From Nectonema munidae (lineage: Eukaryota; Nematomorpha; Nectonematoida; Nectonematidae): a stretch of 64,000 nucleotides of DNA. A program made the position numbers and the translations under genes. The number at the start of each line of letters is the position of its first letter. Positions within the stretch are counted from its first letter, which is position 1. The notes under the pieces were generated by a model that was not told where the DNA came from, ran no database searches, and was given only the letters and a program-made list of their open reading frames with translations. Shown in pieces: positions 62,601 through 64,000 of the stretch. The DNA lies in the NCBI GenBank assembly GCA_030549495.1, contig JAUIRK010000884.1, forward strand, positions 124,001 to 188,000, in the 5' to 3' direction.

Positions 62601-64000
62601 TAAAATTGTCATTAGTATGAAAGGAAGCGTTTAAAGAGTCTTTTCTTTTTGTTCTGTAGCGAATTAATTTTTTTGTTTAGTTAAAGAATCTGAAATTTAA
62701 ATTTCCTTTGACTAATTTCAAAGAACTTCAGGAAGAAAAATTCAAAAATGTAAGATATTTTTGAAATCTAAAAAGATGACGCTAAAAGTTATTTGCTTTT
62801 AAGTTTAAAGTGAACAGCAATTTGTCTCTTTTTGAAAACATCAGAAGTTTAGCTCCTTTGTACAGCCTTTTTGGATCCATGTTCACAGAAAATACATTTT
62901 TAATATTCCACAAGAGGCACTTTTATTTTTTATATATCTTCATAAAATTATGCCCAAAGGAAAAACACAATTAGCGGAGTTGTGTTAAAACCACCCTGGG
63001 AAATAAAAATTCATGAGTAAGCATCCACTGCCCCTTACAACACTTTAAATACCAATAAATCAAGATTGGAATTAGAGTTTACAATTGATTGACTTAAAAG
63101 AATCTTGAGTTGTCTAAATTTAGTTAAAATCTCAATTCGCGCAAAATCTTTTTAAATGCGCTTAAAACAAACGTTATCACTTATCCTCACAAATTTTCTC
63201 TTAATTCTTGCAACATCACCTCTACTTTATCAATCTGAACAAATCTCACAGAAAGAGTTTTCTATCTAATTTATTCGATGTAGGAATATTAATAGCAAGC
63301 AATCATTTTCACCATGGATTTTTAACATTGAAGGATGAAAATTTAGGTATGACCCTTTAGTTAAAATAGAGGTGTTGTACTCGGATTTAAATGTTGCTAT
63401 CAAATCACTAATGATATATTATTATAGTAAAGAATGTATTTTGAGACAAATGACATTTGCTTTTGACTTCATACAGTTAATTTCAAGCAGAGCACCGACG
63501 ACATTTTGCATAGGAGTGCCAGATTTTTGAATCACCAAACTGAGATAAATCTTAAAAAACTTGAAATTTTTTTATTTCGTTAGATTTTCTAGCCTCCTTT
63601 TTGAAATCCTAAAATAGACGAATGAAAATTCAGGATTCTTCTATATCCTAAGAGATTCCGTTAAAAGCGAGCAAATCTACAAGAGCGTTTCATCTGCAAG
63701 CTCTAATGAAGTAGGATTCCAATATTAATGATATTAAAATGTTGGCTTTGATTATTATATATGAGATTAGTAATCAAGTTAGTCGTGACCCCTTCAGATA
63801 AATCTCTTAGAGATGTGTATGCCCGCATTATTCCACACTTGCGTTTGAAATGCAAAACTAAAAATGACTTCTCCGAGGTTAAAGATGGCTCTGTGTTCTA
63901 AAAGAATAAGACGATTCATTAATTGTTCTTATTTCAGGTTCTTGCAGTACCTACACCCCGATGAGATTTGGGTGATGGAAAATGATTATCAAATTCCATT
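20260..64000 (+). CDS. M13 metallopeptidase (neprilysin/ECE-like), 5' part, runs off the right edge
   Basis: Ten exons assembled from splice signals and reading phase encode a type II membrane protein. There is a cytoplasmic tail, a span of about 22 residues (LLSMVFAISFIILLMTAILL), then a luminal/extracellular domain. M13 landmarks appear in order: CKNLSC, 17 residues, C, then YDYACGNY (exons 1-2); FYYVCMDE and SNGGWSFF (exon 3); YPREEF (exon 4); the LAERILNVEKLL helix (exon 5); ILAFFLSNPQRIYFMN (exon 7); SLDYMRTKA (exon 9); HPDEIW (exon 10). The spacing of the first three cysteines matches what I recall of mammalian neprilysin. M13 enzymes are zinc peptidases that trim extracellular peptides. 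The HExxH and E-x3-D motifs would be in exons beyond the window, so activity cannot be judged here. Introns reach 11 kb and are full of transposons. The joins 53903/55915 and 56002/63938 do not agree in phase as drawn, so an exon may be missed or the gene may be damaged. Confidence 0.85.
20690..21708. other. M13 intron 1, left part
   Basis: AT-rich intron sequence with no element recognised. A short near-repeat of about 80 bp is visible: 20872-20945 and 21008-21080 share GCTGAATTC-like and AATCAATCAAACCT stretches. Confidence 0.45.
21709..21825 (+). mobile_element. tRNA-derived SINE, diverged copy
   Basis: Head GGGGGCTAAGTAGGGTCGGT, then the motif order of the other copies: GATGCTGGATTCGAGAA, GATACCGCATCAAG, TTTCCTCATAGTTCGATGCA. 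A- and B-box-like motifs lie in the first 70 bp. It is flanked 50-140 bp outside by a 9-bp inverted repeat (ATCACGGGA at 21662, its complement near 21951), perhaps part of a host element. Confidence 0.7.
22056..22281 (+). CDS. M13 gene exon 2: YACGN block
   Basis: Acceptor TTTTAAG at 22049-22055, entry phase 1, matching exon 1. The third conserved cysteine and YDYACGNYAKT open the exon; it ends KETSVFKEL plus CA, with donor GTAAGC at 22282 (phase 2). The TAA seen in the unspliced frame lies in the donor. Confidence 0.88.
22282..22855. other. M13 intron 2, left part
   Basis: AT-rich sequence between exon 2 and the LINE; nothing recognised. Confidence 0.45.
22858..25760 (-). mobile_element. 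LINE (PHD/CCHC ORF1, endonuclease, partial RT), 3'-truncated
   Basis: Reading leftward: a PHD-like finger (DWSCQLCRRTNC...WFYIECQ, 25750-25600); a run of zinc knuckles (HCKNSS, YCSDSH, CCYNCKKYN; 24860-24720), making up ORF1; then the endonuclease (VLCLQETLL near 24440, HGGLAFFVHDDFVYK near 24320, VSDHFPILIRYN near 23950); then the linker and reverse transcriptase (DMSKAFDSLQHS near 23130, motif A; EVPQGSILSPLIFN near 22960, motif B). The sequence then stops matching, with no YADD block. Frame breaks lie between most blocks, so it is inactive. A SINE copy is inserted at 25.03-25.18 kb. Loss of the 3' rather than the 5' end is unusual for a LINE and points to a later deletion or rearrangement. 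Confidence 0.85.
25032..25183 (-). mobile_element. tRNA-derived SINE, minus strand, inside the LINE
   Basis: Reverse complement begins GGGGGCGTGAGTAAGGTTGG and contains TTGGGTTCGATCCCCCATC (B box) and the same tail motifs as the copies at 27.7 and 32.6 kb. It lies between the LINE's two ORF1 finger regions. Confidence 0.85.
25761..27688. other. M13 intron 2, middle part
   Basis: No gene identified. A minus-strand frame at 26358-26083 (91 codons; NLPNKVLSIMKWHRNCRDEV, then LHSDKNFSKLSSMLGDL) looks protein-like but I do not recognise it; possibly a transposon fragment. Another at 27358-27167 is weaker. Confidence 0.35.
27689..27845 (+). mobile_element. tRNA-derived SINE, best copy
   Basis: Head GGGGGCGTGAGTAAGGTAGG (A-box region), then TTGGGTTCGATTCCGCATCA (B box), followed by a non-tRNA body with TTTCCTCATAGTTGGATACA and CCTTCTCGTTGAAAACATCC. 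RNA polymerase III promoter spacing is normal. Together the four fuller copies define a family of about 150 bp. Confidence 0.88.
27846..28788. other. M13 intron 2, right part
   Basis: AT-rich intron sequence, nothing recognised. Confidence 0.45.
28789..29017 (+). CDS. M13 gene exon 3: FYxxC and GGW block
   Basis: Acceptor TTTTGAAAG ends at 28788. Its first G completes the CAG codon begun in exon 2 and the frame continues SFYYVCMDEKNRN, then FVNSNGGWSFF, as in M13 proteases. Donor GTAAGTTG at 29018, phase 0. Confidence 0.88.
29018..30777. other. M13 intron 3, left part
   Basis: A GC-richer patch at 29210-29680 has open frames on both strands (for example + strand 29372-29677, beginning MHPTMQKKERSECSLGLLEA) but no family or strong splice pair was recognised. 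The rest is AT-rich. Confidence 0.35.
30778..31982 (-). mobile_element. hAT element, internally deleted, with matching termini
   Basis: Left end CAGGGCGAGGAAAAATTGAC and right end (reverse complement) CAGGGCGAGTAAAAGTCAAT are inverted repeats. Subterminal TTGACTTTATTGACTTT repeats occur at both ends. On the minus strand 31100-30915 reads LNLKVERSFSKLKKLL, the hAT dimerisation-domain signature (usual A/V-ER-x-FS). 31400-31164 may be a further piece. At 1.2 kb it cannot hold a whole transposase. No perfect 8-bp target duplication is seen (TTATAAAT on the left; TTATAATA starts 3 bp outside the right end). Confidence 0.75.
32102..32149 (+). CDS. M13 gene exon 4: 48-nt YPREEF exon
   Basis: Acceptor TTATTTTCTCAG ends at 32101 and donor GTGAGAAG begins at 32150. 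The 16 codons (SSVSYPREEFSCKTGQ, phase 0/0) fit the short P-x-R-x-Y segment of M13 ectodomains. The preceding intron holds the hAT element at 30.8-32.0 kb. Confidence 0.8.
32150..32566. other. M13 intron 4, left edge
   Basis: AT-rich intron sequence, nothing recognised. Confidence 0.45.
32567..32740 (+). mobile_element. tRNA-derived SINE
   Basis: Head GGGGCCGTGAGTAAGGTTAG, B box TTGGGTTTGATCCCCTTCA, tail with GATAGTTCGATACAAGCGGC and CTTCTCGATGGAAACACCC. Same family as the 27.7 kb copy. Confidence 0.87.
32741..36632. other. M13 intron 4, AT-rich stretch with one TATA-like site
   Basis: Mostly plain AT-rich DNA. At about 33101-33110 TTATATAAAGG is followed about 30 bases later by a C/A-rich run and a GC-richer stretch, which could be a small + strand promoter; no ORF supports it. 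33780-34000 is purine-rich. Confidence 0.35.
36633..36840. repeat. Left terminus and subterminal CTAAACA repeats
   Basis: After the 20-bp terminus, CTAAACAC, CTAAACACG, CTAAACATG, CCTAAACAC and CCTAAACATC occur about nine times in both orientations over 200 bp. CACTA-type elements characteristically carry such arrays as binding sites for their accessory protein. Confidence 0.85.
37447..39131 (-). CDS. SAM-domain (SAMD3-like) accessory protein of the CMC element
   Basis: Seven exons with good GT-AG signals: 39131-39026, 38979-38786, 38739-38500, 38452-38323, 38270-38066, 38013-37795, 37743-37447; about 463 residues. Starts MDKVAIQINENSTTLQVTQC. Exons 1-2 form a SAM domain: VTQCLESLNFP, then ENEIDGMVFYHLEESDIL and IGPTKKVMLLI. 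Exon 3 has FDRLVEEIAYHIMT and MYPCISFPYGRSPW; exon 4 is basic (NKKLSQKVRNIRWKW). The C-terminal part (YYVFDLCYPKSFQTLGFL) matches the tail of SAMD3-like proteins found in fish and invertebrates. All joins keep phase except one base missing in a T6 run in exon 5 near 38150; as it stands the frame ends at 38131. The role is unknown. SAM domains oligomerise or bind partners, so it may act like the TnpA-type helper of plant CACTA elements (inference). Confidence 0.87.
39263..41646 (-). CDS. CMC (EnSpm-like) DDE transposase with C2H2 fingers
   Basis: Single-exon gene of about 794 codons. The N-terminus has two zinc-finger units: C-x2-C...H-x4-H (residues 3-24), then CSSKNC...H-x5-H. The middle holds YYDDFEIANPIGAHRKKHK. 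The catalytic part (numbered from 40738) has D45 in LGDTPAAQYIGG, C66-x2-C69 (PCRTC), D138-x2-H141 (LHDPMHVLFEGV), H283-x3-H287 (LHYLTH) and E307 (RFEAKH). This is the D, C(2)C, D-MH, H(3)H, E set that defines the CACTA/Mirage/Chapaev superfamily. The only lesion I see is a one-base shift in an A8 run near 40920, which splits the frame into 41646-40870 and the remainder; it could be real or a homopolymer error. No other stop interrupts it. The protein should cut and paste the element; the C-terminal 180 residues are family-specific. Confidence 0.92.
41794..41925. mobile_element. Diverged piggyBac-type MITE inside the CMC element
   Basis: The left end ACCCATTCAAGACCAGAAG and the right end CAATGGTCGTAAATGGGTA match the MITE at 53057-53194 (CCCATTTAAGACCAAG and TTGGTCGTAAATGGG). 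AGTTCCCA remains of the palindrome. The centre differs and the TTAA flanks are lost or mutated. Confidence 0.6.
42258..42320 (-). mobile_element. tRNA-like SINE head, partial
   Basis: The reverse complement starts GGGCGTGGGTAATCGGTTAG, like the A-box head of the SINE family here, but the body is missing after about 60 bp. Confidence 0.5.
42885..43010. repeat. Right terminus and subterminal repeats of the CMC element
   Basis: Contains CCTAAACAC, TAAACAC and GTTTAG copies in both orientations, AACGTGTAAACACGTT (a palindrome), and the terminal TTTTTACAGTG. Confidence 0.85.
43110..43286 (+). CDS. M13 gene exon 5: helical segment
   Basis: Acceptor TTTTCTTTTGCAG ends at 43109, entry phase 0. It reads RDEIHKRLIILLHKK, later KDLAERILNVEKLLVSF, like the helix that ends in the conserved E-x-x-L-A of M13 enzymes. 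The donor is weak: GTTATT at 43287 keeps phase 0, while reading through meets a stop at 43296. The acceptor is only 100 bp from the end of the CMC transposon. Confidence 0.75.
43287..43835. other. M13 intron 5, left part
   Basis: AT-rich intron sequence, nothing recognised. Confidence 0.45.
43836..43971. mobile_element. piggyBac-type MITE, 136 bp with TTAA at both ends
   Basis: TTAACCCATTAAGTACC at the left and CTTAATGGGTTAA at the right; TTAA target sites at 43836-43839 and 43968-43971. Three GCAGACGA-type repeats inside, and the GTTCCCAAATGGGAAC palindrome near the right end, as in the full-length piggyBac copy at 10.3-12.8 kb. Confidence 0.9.
43972..44969. other. M13 intron 5, right part
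   Basis: AT-rich intron sequence, nothing recognised. Confidence 0.45.
44970..45044 (+). CDS. M13 gene exon 6: 25 codons
   Basis: Acceptor TTTGTTTAGTTTCAG ends at 44969; donor GTAGGC at 45045; phase 0/0. It reads TQWNNPSQNILESS...LEDVEFNL, in the place of the variable linker before the next conserved block. Confidence 0.75.
45291..45720 (-). other. GC-rich block, TATA box and short spliced-looking ORF on the minus strand
   Basis: A GC-rich block (45590-45700) precedes TATAAAGG (about 45549-45556) on the minus strand. An ATG at 45495 opens 46 codons (MQRTCREIVLQQ...AKFMRK) up to a strong donor (AAG then GTAAGTG, GT at 45357-45356). A 66-nt intron ends in a good acceptor (TTTTTGTATCTTTCAG), but the next codon in this frame is a stop. 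The overlapping frame (KFVYAKNVSRNC...AEAFKPTSQIYEK) resembles the region after a FLYWCH finger in MULE transposons. It may be a small gene antisense in intron 6 or a MULE scrap. Confidence 0.3.
45823..45862. repeat. Short tandem repeat, 16-17 bp unit
   Basis: About two and a half units of AAACGCCCGAAAACCA. It may be the end of an unrecognised element. Confidence 0.7.
45863..46879. other. M13 intron 6, middle part
   Basis: A 91-codon + strand open frame (45813-46088) has no recognised motif. Otherwise AT-rich. Confidence 0.4.
46880..48215 (-). mobile_element. MULE (Mutator-like) transposase remnant
   Basis: Reading leftward the MULE order is complete: NLPNPSHLKERLIGVAK (48130), then LPPNYLIVDV and RCLLFATEIQLSLLGKAKTW (48050-47920), then YVVDGTFKVVKKPLTQLF (47860) with the first catalytic aspartate, then PLLFAFMTSKKECDYGF. 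The ITGCQFHWCQS segment (47380)is the C-x-F-H motif. FLPYIVPENVKDSYN and RTNNDIEGWHNRFYRKV (47130-46950) form the C-terminal block. Several frame changes and small gaps between blocks show it is dead. Termini were not identified. Confidence 0.85.
48216..50408. other. M13 intron 6, right part
   Basis: No identified gene. A minus-strand frame at 49205-48972 (YDFQEINKDNIGSKIKELK, then DPGYLVLEDNEKK) and two frames at 49744-49341 look more protein-like than chance but match nothing I know. An imperfect palindrome (TTTCAAACCTCCAGTCTGGA...) lies at 48783-48811. Confidence 0.35.
50409..50657 (+). CDS. M13 gene exon 7: 83 codons
   Basis: Acceptor CTGCTTTTATTTCAAG ends at 50408, phase 0. The frame VNVLPSDKIRCDYLSC continues to ILAFFLSNPQRIYFMNVF, equivalent to the L-x-x-R-x-L-x-N segment of neprilysins. 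Donor TCA then GTAAGAAG (GT at 50658), phase 0. A hAT transposon terminus begins at 50666, the ninth base of the intron. Confidence 0.82.
50666..52959 (+). mobile_element. hAT element (ZMYM1-like) with an inverted N-terminal half
   Basis: Termini CAGGGCCTATGAGAG (50666) and, complemented, CAGGGCCTCTAAGAG (ending 52959). + strand coding: YIYSKTKVEMRYKNDFL from about 51720, then SDCRAQGYDNAANMARKYKG (second catalytic aspartate), FSPCGCHTVNSCGNDAAE (C-x2-H), LNGISDTRWSDR, and from 52500 TIPATVASAERSFSKLKIVK (dimerisation domain). The preceding part of the same protein lies on the minus strand, 51480-50849: SALASPEGWIAST, then KWCNILKRIIDVVLFLWERG and IGDPNNSNFLDLIERLS. So the N-terminal half is inverted inside the element. 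Frame changes occur after 52180. No 8-bp duplication is seen. It starts 8 nt after the donor boundary of M13 exon 7. Confidence 0.85.
53057..53194. mobile_element. piggyBac-type MITE, 138 bp with TTAA at both ends
   Basis: TTAACCCATTTAAGACC at the left, GTAAATGGGTTAA at the right; TTAA at 53057-53060 and 53191-53194. Interior nearly identical to the 43.8 kb copy (GCAGACGAT repeats, ATGAAATTACTTATGTTCC), with a decayed palindrome. Confidence 0.9.
53195..53759. other. M13 intron 7, right part
   Basis: A GC-richer stretch (53200-53430) has open frames on both strands (minus 53410-53123; plus 53238-53420), with no recognised motif. Confidence 0.35.
53760..53903 (+). CDS. M13 gene exon 8 (provisional 3' end)
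   Basis: Acceptor AATTTATAAAAG ends at 53759, entry phase 0. It reads VLSFKYEPMGTNVCEAS, then LYMNHLSKEAIS and EFRKSSYML, fitting the W-x-x-C...lyv region of M13 proteases. The distance from this cysteine to the next exon is as expected. The only nearby donor (GTTTTA at 53904) gives phase 0, but exon 9 needs phase 2. Confidence 0.6.
53904..55914. other. M13 intron 8
   Basis: AT-rich. 54500-54613 holds a short + strand frame (SVAKPTNAHWTPEALT, then SDSEIAEWDEKKFF, stop, then KKDKASTKAKKQAA in the same frame), possibly a decayed exon or processed pseudogene of unknown origin. At 54746-54763 an 18-nt stretch (EVPMLQ) sits between an AG and a perfect GTAAGT, a possible microexon. Confidence 0.35.
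55915..56002 (+). CDS. M13 gene exon 9: SLDYMRTKA block
   Basis: Acceptor TTAAATGTTTAG ends at 55914. DLNDYINWLLLLK...LISLDYMRTKANI lines up residue for residue in length with the neprilysin segment DL...WMD-x-x-T-x-x-x-A. Donor GTAAGTCG at 56003, phase 0. Confidence 0.78.
56751..57200 (+). mobile_element. hAT terminus, right end not found
   Basis: CAGTGTTTCCCAAACTTTTT at 56751 is a typical hAT terminus and nearly the same as the ends of the MITE at 4443-4754. AGCGCCACTTCGAAG follows, and a similar AGCGCCCCTTGG lies at 57172. No matching right terminus, so the right boundary is a guess. Confidence 0.45.
59415..59477. repeat. Tandem duplication of a 30-33 bp unit
   Basis: AGAAAGTTTGAGTCAGTCAT... 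and AGAAAGTTTGATTGGTTAGT..., both ending TCATTGTAATCTCT, lie directly side by side. The second has a 3-base insertion. Confidence 0.85.
59839..59975. repeat. AT-rich block bounded by a 25-bp direct repeat
   Basis: TTAGAAAAATTAAAACAAAT occurs at about 59841 and again at about 59950, on both sides of almost pure A/T sequence rich in TATATT inverted repeats. Confidence 0.7.
60111..60829 (-). mobile_element. Tc1/mariner-like element, decayed
   Basis: Left end GAGTGCCGTGCGAAAGTCTT and right end (complemented) AAATGCCGTGCAAAAATTTT share inverted repeats around TGCCGTGC-AAA, with TA at or near both edges. On the minus strand near 60290-60190 two frames read SDQTKFSFLLMD and FSSYGCKYVIRRKGKMRNERY, the Tc1-type S-D-E-x-x-F...R-R-K-G-x-R-x-x-x-x-Y segment with the catalytic D kept. 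At about 720 bp it is too short for a whole transposase. Confidence 0.72.
60830..63937. other. M13 intron 9, right part
   Basis: AT-rich intron sequence. AAAGTGG/CCACTTT form a short hairpin at 61640-61659. No element recognised. Confidence 0.45.
63938..64000 (+). CDS. M13 gene exon 10, cut by the window edge
   Basis: Two acceptors: TTCTTATTTCAG ending at 63937, or the CAG ending at 63947. The second keeps phase 0 with exon 9. Both give YLHPDEIWVMENDYQIP, in the place of the conserved IGYPD-x-I stretch before the catalytic domain. The exon continues off the window. Confidence 0.75.

Noticed and set aside
1-64000. LTR retrotransposons, endogenous viruses, Polintons, CRISPR arrays, rRNA, intact tRNA genes
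   Set aside because: Looked for and not seen. tRNA-like box motifs occur only within SINE copies.

Overview
The window is AT-rich eukaryotic DNA from an invertebrate. It has short (50-70 nt) spliceosomal introns inside transposon genes, very long introns in a host gene, and a dense, diverse set of DNA transposons (CMC/EnSpm, piggyBac, hAT, MULE, Tc1/mariner), LINEs and tRNA-derived SINEs. An arthropod fits best; an AT-rich copepod-like genome is one possibility, but the sequence does not fix the species. I saw no bacterial operons, CRISPR arrays, rRNA or intact tRNA genes, and no LTR or virus-like element.

The main host gene runs on the + strand from about 20.3 kb past the right edge. Ten small exons (20260-20689, 22056-22281, 28789-29017, 32102-32149, 43110-43286, 44970-45044, 50409-50657, 53760-53903, 55915-56002, 63938/63948 to the end) read, in order, as a type II membrane M13 metallopeptidase (neprilysin/ECE-like). 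They give a cytoplasmic tail, one membrane span, the C-x4-C...C...YACGN start of the ectodomain, then the helical N-terminal half. The HExxH catalytic exons must lie to the right. Most exon joins agree in phase; two near the right end do not.

The left 20 kb is a transposon graveyard: a LINE remnant (0.4-1.6 kb), a conserved transposon-derived ORF (1.7-2.9 kb), a hAT fragment (3.1-4.3 kb), a hAT MITE with a perfect 8-bp target duplication (4443-4754), two tandem piggyBac copies (8.4-12.8 kb), a CMC relic (14.2-15.8 kb), and LINE and mariner scraps (18.6-19.3 kb). A GC-rich promoter-like block with a possible minus-strand exon lies at 7.6-8.1 kb.

The introns of the M13 gene hold a minus-strand LINE with a SINE inside it (22.9-25.8 kb), further SINEs, a deleted hAT element (30.8-32.0 kb), and a 6.4-kb CMC element (36633-43010). 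Farther right are two piggyBac-type MITEs, a MULE (46.9-48.2 kb), a hAT element that starts 8 nt after a splice-donor boundary (50666-52959), and a Tc1-like element (60.1-60.8 kb).

The most striking item is the 36.6-43.0 kb CMC element. It has CACTG termini flanked by TA, subterminal CTAAACA repeats, a zinc-finger DDE transposase gene, and a second seven-exon gene encoding a SAM-domain (SAMD3-like) protein. Each gene is open except for one single-base shift in a homopolymer. The decayed copy at 14.2-15.8 kb keeps the same transposase-then-SAM gene order, which suggests a stable two-gene transposition system.
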